From Arthrobacter sp. ZGTC412 (GTDB lineage: Bacteria; Actinomycetota; Actinomycetes; Actinomycetales; Micrococcaceae), in assembly GCF_002929215.1 (NCBI RefSeq), contig NZ_PJII01000007.1:1-64000 (forward strand): a stretch of DNA of 64,000 nt. Direction: 5' to 3'. Positions within the stretch are counted from its first letter, which is position 1; each line of letters begins with the position of its first letter. Under the pieces are notes generated by a model. It ran no database searches. It had not been told where the DNA came from and saw nothing but the letters and a program-made list of their open reading frames with translations. Both the position numbers and the translations under genes were made by a program. Below are positions 8,039 through 16,403 of the stretch, piece by piece.

Positions 8039-8848
8039 ATGAGCGCAACAGAACCCGAGACCACAGGCAACGGCGACAGCAAGGGTGCTTCCGTCATCGT
8101 CAACGCAATCGCCGTGCTCCGCACCTTCACGGCAGATGAGCCGCTCCTGGGGGTCACCGAGATTGCCAACCGCGTCGGGCTGCACAAAAGCACCGTCTCA
8201 AGGATCCTGGCCACCTTCGAGCAGGAACACCTGGTGGAGAGGGACGCGGAGACCCGCCGCTTCCGGCTTGGCCTCGGGCTGATTGCCGTGGCCGGACCCT
8301 TGCTGGCGGAACTCGAGGAGCGGCGGGTTGCCTACCCGGTGCTGCGCGAACTCTCCGAGCAGACCGGCGAAACCAGCGCGCTCATGGTGTGGAGTGGTGA
8401 TGAATCCATTTGCGTGGAGCAGATCGCCAGCCACCACCAGATAAAACACACCACCCCGCTCGGTGCGCGCTACAACGACGCCCTCAGCGCTTCCGTGCAG
8501 GTGTTCCTCGCCCAGGAACCGGAACCCCGCGTCCGTTCCCTCATCAGCAGCGGCGCCATCTCGTACCCGGGACTGGATGAGTCCAGCCTGGACGCCTACC
8601 TTGTCCGTTTGAAGGACGACCTCCGGCGCGGCTGGGCCATCAACTACGGGGAGACCTCCATCGACGAAGTGGGTCTGGCAGCGCCCGTTTACGATCACCG
8701 CGGCGAGGTGGTGGCCGCGGTACTGATCCCGGCGCCCCGGTTCCGCGTTTCCCAGGACCGGTTGCAGGCGCTCGGCGAATCTTGCGTCGCCGCGGCCGGG
8801 AAGGTCACGGCGCGCCTGGGCGGACGAGTGCCCGGGGTGGCCACGTAG
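8039..8848 (+). CDS. IclR-family transcriptional regulator
   Basis: This protein of about 269 residues has an N-terminal winged helix-turn-helix (VTEIANRVGLHKSTVSRILATF is the recognition region) and a C-terminal IclR effector domain with LRELSEQTGETSAL and the INYGETSIDEVG block near the end. It probably controls creatinase, directly upstream, and perhaps the divergent formaldehyde unit. Its effector may be creatine, sarcosine or a related compound, which is inference. Start choice is uncertain: ATG codons at 8024 and 8027 sit immediately after AGGGA, whereas ATG 8039 has a GATGGG element 7 nt upstream. Confidence 0.88.
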   Translation: MSATEPETTGNGDSKGASVIVNAIAVLRTFTADEPLLGVTEIANRVGLHKSTVSRILATFEQEHLVERDAETRRFRLGLGLIAVAGPLLAELEERRVAYPVLRELSEQTGETSALMVWSGDESICVEQIASHHQIKHTTPLGARYNDALSASVQVFLAQEPEPRVRSLISSGAISYPGLDESSLDAYLVRLKDDLRRGWAINYGETSIDEVGLAAPVYDHRGEVVAAVLIPAPRFRVSQDRLQALGESCVAAAGKVTARLGGRVPGVAT

Positions 8849-8851
8849 ACT
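8846..8851 (+). promoter_or_regulatory. TAGACT -10 box, 6 nt before a leaderless ATG
   Basis: TAGACT overlaps the IclR stop codon and lies exactly 6 nt before ATG 8858, the geometry of actinobacterial leaderless transcripts. Confidence 0.5.
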
Positions 8852-8857
8852 GGCATG

Positions 8858-9676
8858 ATGCGGTTGGTAGCAAGTGACATTGACGGAACGATCCTTGGGC
8901 ACGATGGAAAGATCAGTGACCGCACCGTCCGCGCCTTCCACGCCTGCCGGGACGCCGGCGTCGAACTCGTTTTTGTCACCGGCCGCCCGCCGCGCTGGCT
9001 GCACCCCCTGCAGGACCGACTCGGCCACGCCGGCACTGTCATCTGCTCGAACGGCGCCGTGGTGTGGGACCTTGAGACTGAACAGCTGGTGTCAGCCCGC
9101 GCCTTGGCCATCGAATCCGTGCTGGAGATCCGCCGGGTCATCAAGGAGCTCCGGCCGGGTGCGCTGTTCGCCGCGGAAACACTGACCGGCTTCCACCTCG
9201 AACCCGGCTTCATCGAAAACGAGTCCAGCGAACTGCTCTCCGAATTCACCCCTGCGCCGCTGGCCGAAACGCTCACCCCGGATGACGCCGTCGTGAAGTT
9301 CCTGGCGATCGTCCGGGAGGGAACTCCGGACGACTTCCTGGCCGAGGTGCGGCCCGCCGTCGAACATCTGGCCGCCGCCACACACTCATCGCCCGGAGTG
9401 TCCATGCTGGAGCTGTGCCTTCCCGGCGTCAACAAGGCAGTGACGCTGGCCGCATATGCCACCTCGCTGGGTATCGACGCCGCCGACGTTGTGGCGTTCG
9501 GAGACATGCCCAACGACATCGAGATGCTTCGCTGGGCAGGTCACGGCTACGCAATGGCCAGCGGCCACCCGGAGGCTATACTCGCCGCCGGGCAGCAGGC
9601 ACCCCATTTTGACGATGACGGCGTGGCCCAGGTTCTCGAGGCCCGCCTGGCGTCGCTGGGTGTCAAACTTCCCTGA
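8858..9676 (+). CDS. HAD-superfamily Cof-type phosphatase
   Basis: About 272 residues from ATG 8858. The N-terminal motif SDIDGT (D7 nucleophile, D9) and the distal GDMPND identify the HAD fold of the Cof/subclass IIB type, which acts on sugar phosphates or similar small phosphates. A cap domain lies between. The start at 8858 has a TAGACT -10 box exactly 6 nt upstream and is likely leaderless; ATG 8855 is in the same frame and cannot be excluded. The gene follows the IclR gene directly but with its own promoter. The substrate is not predictable. A second Cof-type protein is at 47919. Confidence 0.85.
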   Translation: MRLVASDIDGTILGHDGKISDRTVRAFHACRDAGVELVFVTGRPPRWLHPLQDRLGHAGTVICSNGAVVWDLETEQLVSARALAIESVLEIRRVIKELRPGALFAAETLTGFHLEPGFIENESSELLSEFTPAPLAETLTPDDAVVKFLAIVREGTPDDFLAEVRPAVEHLAAATHSSPGVSMLELCLPGVNKAVTLAAYATSLGIDAADVVAFGDMPNDIEMLRWAGHGYAMASGHPEAILAAGQQAPHFDDDGVAQVLEARLASLGVKLP

Positions 9677-9774
9677 GCTCAATTCACAGCTGACGCTCAC
9701 CTTGCGTTCACTTCTGCTCCGTACGGTGGGGCGAGGGGAGCAGACACCTCCCCTTTACGGCTCAAGGGGTAACG

Positions 9775-10023
9775 ATGGCAAAAAACGTCAAGCATGACGC
9801 TGTTGATGTGCCGCTGCGCAGGGCCACCCCCGCGCCGCATTGGAAGCAGCTGCGCCAGGGCGACCGCGTCCGTGTGGTTTTCTCGCCCGGATTCGAGGCC
9901 GGCGGCCTGGTGGACACCATCACCGGGGACCACACGGCAGTGTGGATCAATCTCGACGGCGGCCGCGGCCGCACGCTGCTGCACTGCAGCGACGGCGTGG
10001 AGGTTTTCCCCGAGGAGATCTAG
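9775..10023 (+). CDS. small conserved-looking protein, beta-rich, unknown function
   Basis: This 82-residue protein begins MAKNVKHDAVDVPLRRATPA and continues with alternating polar and hydrophobic segments (GDRVRVVF, GGLVDTITGD, TAVWINLDGG) that suggest a small SH3-like beta barrel. A strong AAGGGG ribosome site lies just upstream of ATG 9775, and codon-position GC supports coding. No family is recognised. It precedes the glycerophosphodiesterase gene by 55 nt, but that gene appears to have its own promoter. Confidence 0.65.
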   Translation: MAKNVKHDAVDVPLRRATPAPHWKQLRQGDRVRVVFSPGFEAGGLVDTITGDHTAVWINLDGGRGRTLLHCSDGVEVFPEEI

Positions 10024-10066
10024 GGCGACCCGCCTTCTGGCCCTCCGGATCGGCCTGGACCTTCGG

Positions 10067-10072
10067 TACGCT
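10067..10072 (+). promoter_or_regulatory. TACGCT -10 box, 6 nt before a leaderless GTG
   Basis: TACGCT lies exactly 6 nt upstream of GTG 10079, matching the leaderless pattern seen at 8846, 16404 and 45281. Confidence 0.45.
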
Positions 10073-10078
10073 CGCAGG

Positions 10079-10888
10079 GTGAGTTTGCCGTTCTTCAGCA
10101 GCCCTGGTGTTGCTGGTCCCCAGACCCCTGTCGCCATGGCCCACCGCGGGTTTTCCTCGGACGGGCTGGAGAATTCGATGGCCGCGTTCCGCGCCGCCGT
10201 CGAACTCGGCTACCGGTACCTGGAAACCGACGTGCACACCACGGCGGACGGGGTGGTGCTCGTCTTCCATGACGACACACTCGACCGGGTGACGGATGGG
10301 ACGGGACGGGTCGCCAGCCTCACCGCAGCCGAGGTGGCCCGCGCCCGCATTGATGGCCGCGAACCGATCCCCACCTTCGATGACCTGGTCACCGGGCTGC
10401 CCGGCGTACGGCTGAACGTGGACGTCAAGGACTGGAACTCGGTCCGGAGCCTCGCTGGCGCGATCGAACGCCATCAGGCACACTCCCGCGTCCTGGTCAC
10501 CAGCTTCTCGGACCGGCGACGGCGGGCGGTGCTGAAGCTGCTGAGCCGTCCGGTGGCGTCGTCGGCCGGGGTTGTCTCGGTGGGCCTGTTTACTGTGCTG
10601 GGCCGGGTGCTGCCCGGACCCGTCTTCCGGTTGGTAATGCGCCGCATCCTGCACGACGTCCACGCGCTTCAGGTTCCTGTGCGGAAGGGGCCGATCGAAG
10701 TGGTCACTCCGGGGTTTGTGCGCCGCGCTCACGCCCTGGGGCTCGTGGTCCATGTGTGGACGGTAAATGACCCGGCGGAGATGCGCCGGCTGCTCCAGCT
10801 CGGCGTGGACGGGCTCGTGACCGACCGGGCGGACCTCCTCCGGGACGTGCTGCTGGAGCGCGGCGAGTGGCCGGACCCGGAGGGTTAG
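10079..10888 (+). CDS. glycerophosphodiester phosphodiesterase family protein
   Basis: This 269-residue TIM-barrel enzyme hydrolyses glycerophosphodiesters to glycerol 3-phosphate and an alcohol. Diagnostic segments are AHRGFSSDGLENSMAAF, ETDVHTTADG and FHDDTLDRVTDGTG, then DVKDW and VWTVNDPAEM toward the C-terminus. No signal peptide is apparent, so a cytoplasmic role is likely. GTG 10079 fits a leaderless start; the longer open frame to 9794 only overlaps the upstream gene. Its stop is shared with the convergent acidic protein gene (TTAG, 10885-10888). Confidence 0.88.
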   Translation: MSLPFFSSPGVAGPQTPVAMAHRGFSSDGLENSMAAFRAAVELGYRYLETDVHTTADGVVLVFHDDTLDRVTDGTGRVASLTAAEVARARIDGREPIPTFDDLVTGLPGVRLNVDVKDWNSVRSLAGAIERHQAHSRVLVTSFSDRRRRAVLKLLSRPVASSAGVVSVGLFTVLGRVLPGPVFRLVMRRILHDVHALQVPVRKGPIEVVTPGFVRRAHALGLVVHVWTVNDPAEMRRLLQLGVDGLVTDRADLLRDVLLERGEWPDPEG

Positions 10889-11349
10889 CCCCGGCCAGTG
10901 CTGGTCGACGGGTCCTGGTCCCCTTCGGAAGGATCTGCGCGCAGTTCGTCCGGATCGCCATCGGGCAGGCCTGCTGATCCCGGAACATCGCGCGGAACTC
11001 CCTCCGTGCCGCCGGAGGGTGCAGAGGCGTTGCCGGTCAATCCGGTTGCATCCGCCCCGCTGCCGCCTTGGGCGCTGTGCGGCGTCCAAGTGTCTTCCCC
11101 TTCCTCGACGTCCCCGCCCAGGGGAGCTTCGGATACCGGGTCCGGGGCTGCTCCGGTCTTCAAGCCGGGAGCCTTTTGCCTCTCGGCTTCCATGGCGTTG
11201 GATCCCTCACTCAGGGAGGAGTGGACTTCCACGTCATCGTTGGGATTCGAGGGGTCCGGAACATCCAGTTTCTCAGTGGGCTTGCTTGTTCCTGCCAGGT
11301 CCTCCATGGCGTTCTCTGCTGCTTTGCCGATGCTGTCGCCGATACCCAT
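10885..11349 (-). CDS. acidic low-complexity protein with CsbD-like N-terminus
   Basis: This is a 154-residue hydrophilic, Asp/Glu/Gly/Ser/Pro-rich protein, probably disordered. The N-terminus MGIGDSIGKAAENAMEDLAG recalls the beginning of CsbD-type stress proteins, but the remainder does not. A good AAGGAG ribosome site precedes the start. It is divergent from the DUF6480-like gene at 11488, with a TAAGCATGCTGA-type palindrome in the shared promoter region. A role in stress or desiccation response is a guess from composition and context. Confidence 0.7.
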   Translation of the reverse strand: MGIGDSIGKAAENAMEDLAGTSKPTEKLDVPDPSNPNDDVEVHSSLSEGSNAMEAERQKAPGLKTGAAPDPVSEAPLGGDVEEGEDTWTPHSAQGGSGADATGLTGNASAPSGGTEGVPRDVPGSAGLPDGDPDELRADPSEGDQDPSTSTGRG

Positions 11350-11420
11350 GTGACTGCTCCTTCTGACATTGCGTGCCGGTGCCCCCAGTGGACTTCCGGA
11401 CCATTACCCTTCCAGAATTA

Positions 11421-11432
11421 TCAGCATGCTTA
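11421..11432. promoter_or_regulatory. TAAGYWKRCTKA palindrome between two small-protein genes
   Basis: TCAGCATGCTTA (reverse complement TAAGCATGCTGA) lies in the divergent region between 11349 and 11488. It matches the related sites at 17328, 21460 and 39281. Confidence 0.5.
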
Positions 11433-11487
11433 CAATTAGTCCAGAGCTGGGGTACCAGACCACGGCCAGGCAGGAAGGGTGAGTATT

Positions 11488-11724
11488 GTGAGCAGCTACC
11501 ATCCAGAAAACGACCCCGCGAACCCGGACCAGCCGGGCAACGAGCGGCAAGGGGCCAAGGAAGCGGGTTCAGGCCAGCAGGGCGGCCGGGACGCCGCCGG
11601 CTCAGCCAATCCGGACCCGGCGGCAGGCAACGTCACTGGGCTGGAACCCGGCGGGGGAGTCCCGCCCGGGGAAACGCCTCCGGCGGAGGATCAAATGAGC
11701 GCTGACCAGGGCCACGACGAATAG
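11488..11724 (+). CDS. DUF6480-like small protein lacking its membrane tail
   Basis: About 78 residues. The segment NPDPAAGNVTGLEPGGG and the following VPPGETPPAE match the conserved core of actinobacterial DUF6480 proteins. Those usually continue into a C-terminal transmembrane helix; here the protein stops after an acidic tail (ADQGHDE). GTG 11488 has AGGAAG 10 nt upstream and is preferred over GTG 11479. It is divergent from the acidic protein gene at 10885-11349. Function unknown. Confidence 0.65.
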   Translation: MSSYHPENDPANPDQPGNERQGAKEAGSGQQGGRDAAGSANPDPAAGNVTGLEPGGGVPPGETPPAEDQMSADQGHDE

Positions 11725-11805
11725 CTGGTCTGCAGCGGATAGCGCCGGTTCATGAAGACTCCTGGGCCGCCGTTACGCCTGAGGCTTCGGCGGCCCAGCC
11801 GGATG

Positions 11806-12870
11806 TCAGCGGGAATCGGTGGGCGGAGTAACCCGGCCGGACGTCTCAGGACCGACGAGCTGGCGCTTCAGCCCGTCCAAATCGACGCTGGTGTTCCAGC
11901 TTGTCCAGTCCTGGGGCCGGACCGACGGCCTGCCCAGCAGGTAGCCCTGGCCCGCGCTGATCCCAAGCTCCGTCAGGACCTTCAGTTCGCCGACTGTCTC
12001 TATGCCCTCTGCTACCAGGGTGGTGCCGATCTGCCCGGCGAAGTCCACCAGGCAGGCAACCATGGCCCGCTGGATGCCGTCATTGTCCACGTCGCCGATG
12101 ACGTTCCGGCCGACCTTCAGGAAGTCCGGCCGCAGGTGCACCATCCGGCTCAGTGCGCCGGCCCCCGAGTGGGTATCGTCGACGGCGAGGCGCAGGCCCT
12201 TCTCGCGCAGCGGGTTGACCGCCGCAATGAACTGCGGGTACTCCTCATCGCTGATGGTTTCCGTCAGTTCAAGCACCACGCGGCTGAGGGGAAGGTCAAT
12301 GTGCTGGAACAGTTCCGGCAGACGCGGGTCCAGGCATGACGTGGGTGAAATGTTGAGCGAAACATACAGATCCGCAGGAAGGTCCCTGGCCGCAGCAGCG
12401 GCGGATCCGAGGGCCGAAAACTCGAGGTTTGCGCCCAGGCCCACAGCTGCCGCCTCCGCGAACCACAGTTCCGCGGCAGCGCCGTCATCGCTGACGAACC
12501 GGGACAGTGCCTCGACCCCCACCACGGTTTCTTCGGACAGCCCGTAAATGGGCTGGAAAGCCGTCATCAGCATCTGGCTCTCGAGCAGCGCGCTGATGCG
12601 TGACATGCTGCGGATCGCATCGATTTGTTCAGCGAGCTTCGGTGGGATGGCCGTCGGTTCGAGGCGCATTTTGCGGGCGCTGTCGATCGTTTCCACGGTA
12701 TTGGCGTCGCTGCGCCGCGTTTCCAGGAGGTACTCCAGCAAGGCCCGTTCGGGCACGCCAGGATTCTCATCGAGGCTGTTGCTAAGGCGCTGCCGGACAG
12801 CGGCCCCGGATGGATCCGGATCCGCCAGCACAGCGGCGATGATTCCCCACGCCTGTACACGAACCGACAT
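11806..12870 (-). CDS. EAL-domain protein, putative cyclic-di-GMP phosphodiesterase or sensor
   Basis: This 354-residue protein has about 100 N-terminal residues of no recognised family and then an EAL domain. Visible EAL elements are VGVEALSRF, the metal ligand Asn in SLNISPTS, Glu in VLELTE, and EGIET. The usual DDFGTG loop reads DDTHSG, and the usual KID position is FLKVGR, so catalysis may be altered. No transmembrane segment is visible. It lies downstream of the GGDEF-EAL and kinase genes on the same strand after a 171-nt gap, suggesting a linked c-di-GMP signalling group. Confidence 0.8.
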   Translation of the reverse strand: MSVRVQAWGIIAAVLADPDPSGAAVRQRLSNSLDENPGVPERALLEYLLETRRSDANTVETIDSARKMRLEPTAIPPKLAEQIDAIRSMSRISALLESQMLMTAFQPIYGLSEETVVGVEALSRFVSDDGAAAELWFAEAAAVGLGANLEFSALGSAAAAARDLPADLYVSLNISPTSCLDPRLPELFQHIDLPLSRVVLELTETISDEEYPQFIAAVNPLREKGLRLAVDDTHSGAGALSRMVHLRPDFLKVGRNVIGDVDNDGIQRAMVACLVDFAGQIGTTLVAEGIETVGELKVLTELGISAGQGYLLGRPSVRPQDWTSWNTSVDLDGLKRQLVGPETSGRVTPPTDSR

Positions 12871-13041
12871 TAGCTACGCCCCCAGTTGACGAAGTAATGA
12901 CCCAATGGCCCTTTTTTGTTCAATTTCCAACCGCTTCTAAAGTTCCATGCTGCTGGCAGGCCGCGATGCTCACGGCGACGAAAAACAGACCCAGCACGAT
13001 GATCGTATATCGAGGCGAACAAAAGTGCAGTAGTTTTCGCT

Positions 13042-14574
13042 TTACTGCTTCGCGCTTTCCGGCTGGGCCGCGAGTAATCCGGGAACCTCTTCGGGTGGGA
13101 CAGGCCGGCTGAAGTAATAGCCCTGGGCGCTGAGGCACCCCAGTGCGCGGAGTATTTCCGCCTGCTCCGCCGTCTCGACGCCTTCCCAGACAGCCTCCAG
13201 GCCGCACGCGCGGACGAGTTGCAGGACAGCAGCCACCAGGGCGGGCTGGGTGGGGTCGGTGCCGAGGCCGGAGATGAGGGAACGATCCACCTTCACCCGG
13301 TCCACCGGCAGCCGGCGCAGGTAGCTGATGGACGAGTAGCCGGTTCCAAAGTCGTCGATCTCGATCCCCACGCCAAGGCCGCGCAGCCCGCCCAGCGAGT
13401 AGCGGTCCAGCTCGTTGCCCTTGACGATGGCCACTTCCGTCAGTTCCAGGACCACCTGCTCCGGCCGGACCAGGGTTTCCTTCAGGACATTCCGCACATC
13501 CTCGATGAACTGCAGGCTTTGCAGGTCGGTGGCGGAGATATTGATCCGGACGGAAAAGTGGCCGTCCACCAGGGAGGCGTCAATCCATTGCCGAAGCTGG
13601 CGCACTGCCGTGCGAAGCACCCACAAACCAAGCTCGGAGATCAGGCCGGCATCCTCGGCCAGTGGAATGAACTCATCCGGCATGATGAGTCCGCGCGTCG
13701 GGTGGTTCCAGCGGACCAGGGCCTCCACGCCTTCGATCCGGCTGGAGCTTAGTTCCACCACCGGCTGGTAATGCAGGGTGAGTCCGTCGCTCTTGATCGC
13801 CGCCCGTAGGTCCTCCACCAACTGGCTGCGGAGCCTGCGGACCAGCAGGAGGCCTGGCTCGAACCGGTGGAGCCTGTTCTGGCCTTCCGCCTTGGAGGCG
13901 TACATGGCGACGTCGGCCTCCATCAGCATGTCCTCGGGGGTCTGGCCGGCTCCGCCGACACTTAGCCCGATGCTCGCGCCGCAGCGCACGCTTCGTCCCG
14001 GCAGTTCAATCGGTTCGTTCAGGGCCGCAAGGATGCGGTGCCCCACGATGGCTGCCTGGTCTGCCGAGACCGCCGGCATAACGATCGCGAACTCGTCCCC
14101 ACCAAGGCGTGCGACGACGTCGGTGGCGCGGACTGCGCCGCGGATCCGTTGCCCCACAGTGATCAGGACGTTGTCCCCGGCGGTATGGCCCAGGCTGTCG
14201 TTGATGGATTTAAAGGCATCGAGGTCCAGCAGCAGGATGACGGGCCCCTCATCGGCCTCGTCGTCATCAATGGCCGAGCGTAAAGCCTCGATGAGCGCCG
14301 AGCGGTTCGCCAGGCCGGTCAACGGGTCCTGCATGGCCATCTTTTGCATTTCCAGGTGGGCCTCGTGCAGCAGCTGGGTGCGCACCTGCACCCGCTGTTC
14401 GAGTTCCTCGTAAATAATCTGCAGGTCCTCGGCCAGGAGGTTGGTGCCCATGATGATGGCGTCGAGCTCATCGCGGGCGTCGGAGACCTCGATCCGGGAG
14501 GTGAGGTCCCCCGACGCCAGCCGGACAATGCCCTCCAGCAGTTGGGAGAGCCGGGGGTCGTTGTCAGCAAACAT
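13042..14574 (-). CDS. GGDEF-EAL bifunctional cyclic-di-GMP enzyme with HAMP-like N-terminus
   Basis: This 510-residue cytoplasmic protein begins with a HAMP-like/coiled-coil segment (VRLASGDLTSRIEVSDARDE), then a GGDEF domain with intact RLGGDEFAIVM, then an EAL domain with EGVEALVRW, NISATDLQ, VLELTE, DDFGTGYSSI and EGVET. Both active sites look complete, so it could make and degrade c-di-GMP. There is no membrane helix before the HAMP-like part. An AAGGAGG site precedes the start, 18 nt after the histidine kinase stop, so the two are almost surely co-transcribed. Confidence 0.9.
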   Translation of the reverse strand: MFADNDPRLSQLLEGIVRLASGDLTSRIEVSDARDELDAIIMGTNLLAEDLQIIYEELEQRVQVRTQLLHEAHLEMQKMAMQDPLTGLANRSALIEALRSAIDDDEADEGPVILLLDLDAFKSINDSLGHTAGDNVLITVGQRIRGAVRATDVVARLGGDEFAIVMPAVSADQAAIVGHRILAALNEPIELPGRSVRCGASIGLSVGGAGQTPEDMLMEADVAMYASKAEGQNRLHRFEPGLLLVRRLRSQLVEDLRAAIKSDGLTLHYQPVVELSSSRIEGVEALVRWNHPTRGLIMPDEFIPLAEDAGLISELGLWVLRTAVRQLRQWIDASLVDGHFSVRINISATDLQSLQFIEDVRNVLKETLVRPEQVVLELTEVAIVKGNELDRYSLGGLRGLGVGIEIDDFGTGYSSISYLRRLPVDRVKVDRSLISGLGTDPTQPALVAAVLQLVRACGLEAVWEGVETAEQAEILRALGCLSAQGYYFSRPVPPEEVPGLLAAQPESAKQ

Positions 14575-14592
14575 CGGTCCTCCTTCCCCCGC

Positions 14593-16242
14593 TCAGTTGG
14601 CCTGGCTGCGGCAGGGATCCAGCGGGAGGCTGACCGTGACCGTTGTGCCCGCGCCCAGGGTGGACGCCACGTCGATGCGGCCGCCGTGGCGCGCCACGAT
14701 GTCCTTGGTGATGGCCAGGCCCAGCCCGGTTCCGGGGATGGCCCCGGACATGGCGTTGGACGCGCGGTAGAACCGGGTGAAGACGTGGTCGATTTCCTCG
14801 CTGGAGATGCCGATGCCGTTGTCCGCGACGCTGACGGTGGCCCACCTGGTGCCGTCGGCCGCCGCGCGCGACTCGCTGCCCACCTCGATCCGGCCCCCGC
14901 TGGGGGTGAACTTGATGGCGTTGGACACCAAGTTGGTGAACACCTGCTGCAGCTGCACCTCGTCCGCCAGGATTTCCGGATCGTCAGGGAGGGGGTCGAC
15001 GGCGATGGTTACGTTCTGCAGCTGGGCCAGGGGTCGCAGCGCGCCGGCAACAAGGTTCAGGGTTTGTCCCAGGCGCACCGGGGTGAGATGCATCAGGTTG
15101 TCATCGAGCCCGTTGCGGGAAACGCTCAGCATGTCTTCGATCAGCATCCGGAGCCGCTCCGTGTTCCGTACCACGATGTCCAGCATCTGGTGGACTTCGG
15201 GAGAGACTGGCTGGTCAGTGCTTTCTTGGATCATGTCCAGGTACGCCATGATGGACGTCAGCGGCGTCCTCAACTCGTGGTTGACGGTGGCCAGGAAGTC
15301 GGTTTTCGCCTTGTCGAGCTGTTGAAGCTGCTTAACCACCTGTTGCTGGCTGCTGATCAGGTGGCTTTGGATCAGGCCGTGGGCGGCGTTGCCCGCCACG
15401 TGCTGGATCAGTCCCAGCTCGGCGCGTGACCATTGCCGCGGCTGGTCCAGCATCACGATCCAGATGATGCCGAGCGAGGAGCCTCCATCACCCATTGGCA
15501 CGGCCAGCAGGGAGGCGGCAGGGGCAAGGCGCGGGGCGCCCGATGCTTCACCTGCCCTCGTGTCCTCTTCGGACCCGTCGAAGGAGAGCGTTTCAGCCGC
15601 AGCCCAGAGCATATTGGCGGTCTGCCGGGCGGAGTCCTCATCCGGAAGCGCTTCTGCCGGGAGCTTGTCGAGCCCCGGCCTGGTCCATGTTGCGGTAATC
15701 GGGGGAACCCGTTCGTCCTCGAAAGTGGTCAGCCGGACGTGGTCCGCCCTGAACGTCCTGCCGAATCCCTCGACTACCAGGTGGGCAATTTCCTGCGGAT
15801 CATTGGTGCCGCGGACGGCAGCCGAGACCAGGCGCAGCTGCTCACGGAGGCCTTCGGCTTCCTGCCGGGCGGCGGCCCGCCGGGACACCTGCCTGATGAG
15901 GGCTGTGGCACGGTGAACCAGTTCTTTCGGCGGCACAGGTTTAGCTACGCAGTCGTGGATGCCTGGCGGCTGCATGGCCGCAAGTTCAGCGGCGCTGTCC
16001 AGGTCCACCATCACCAGGACGGGGGCTTCTGCTTCCACCGCGGACAAGGATGTATCAACGACGACGATCGAGGGTTCGCCTGCCTTGAGCAGGGCTGCCA
16101 GCCCGCCCGCATCCCCGGCAGTACGTACCTCGTAGCCGGCGTCGCGCAGTGCCATCGCGTTGACCGCCAGCCTTCCGCCGTCGGGGTCCGCCATAACAGC
16201 GGTGCGAGGCACAGCTGAGTCCCACGGCATGTCAGCCGTCAC
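14593..16242 (-). CDS. soluble histidine kinase with receiver-like and GAF-like N-terminal domains
   Basis: About 549 residues from GTG 16242. The N-terminus resembles a response-regulator receiver (AVMADPDGGRL then VVVDTSL), followed by a GAF-like sensor, a HisKA domain with His322 in NHELRTPLTS, and an ATPase domain with NLVSNAIKF, ADNGIGIS and GTGLGLAI. No transmembrane segments are seen. GTG 16242 has an AAGGGGG site close upstream and lies about 22 nt after the start site expected from a TACAAT -10 box; the longer frame to 16404 runs through that promoter. Operon partners are the GGDEF-EAL and probably the EAL genes. No separate response regulator is adjacent. Confidence 0.87.
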   Translation of the reverse strand: MTADMPWDSAVPRTAVMADPDGGRLAVNAMALRDAGYEVRTAGDAGGLAALLKAGEPSIVVVDTSLSAVEAEAPVLVMVDLDSAAELAAMQPPGIHDCVAKPVPPKELVHRATALIRQVSRRAAARQEAEGLREQLRLVSAAVRGTNDPQEIAHLVVEGFGRTFRADHVRLTTFEDERVPPITATWTRPGLDKLPAEALPDEDSARQTANMLWAAAETLSFDGSEEDTRAGEASGAPRLAPAASLLAVPMGDGGSSLGIIWIVMLDQPRQWSRAELGLIQHVAGNAAHGLIQSHLISSQQQVVKQLQQLDKAKTDFLATVNHELRTPLTSIMAYLDMIQESTDQPVSPEVHQMLDIVVRNTERLRMLIEDMLSVSRNGLDDNLMHLTPVRLGQTLNLVAGALRPLAQLQNVTIAVDPLPDDPEILADEVQLQQVFTNLVSNAIKFTPSGGRIEVGSESRAAADGTRWATVSVADNGIGISSEEIDHVFTRFYRASNAMSGAIPGTGLGLAITKDIVARHGGRIDVASTLGAGTTVTVSLPLDPCRSQAN

Positions 16243-16270
16243 AATGCCCCCTTCGCTCCCAGTTGAGTAC

Positions 16271-16276
16271 ATTGTA
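16271..16276 (-). promoter_or_regulatory. TACAAT -10 box of the kinase operon
   Basis: Leftward TACAAT, a perfect TANNNT hexamer, sits 28 nt before GTG 16242. The -35 region 17 nt upstream (GGTTCA) is weak. Confidence 0.45.
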
Positions 16277-16403
16277 GGGCGACGCAGGCTGGATGAACCC
16301 GAAGAAGTTGAACATCCGGCAAGAGTGACGAAACAACCCGAGCGCGGACCGCCGCCGCAGCACCAAACAGGACGCTTGGCCGACGGATTGGTAGCGCGCA
16401 CCA

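Noticed and set aside
6660-8048. 462-codon open frame antisense to creatinase
   Set aside because: It lies entirely opposite a well-conserved creatinase and has shadow-type Val/Gly/Asp-rich composition.
9794-10078. N-terminal extension of the glycerophosphodiesterase
   Set aside because: It overlaps the supported gene at 9775-10023 in another frame and resembles no family sequence. GTG 10079 has a matching -10 box.
12920-13044. Short hydrophobic frame with an IAAC lipobox-like end, leftward between the GGDEF-EAL and EAL genes
   Set aside because: It lacks an acceptable start codon and would leave only about 12 residues after the cysteine.
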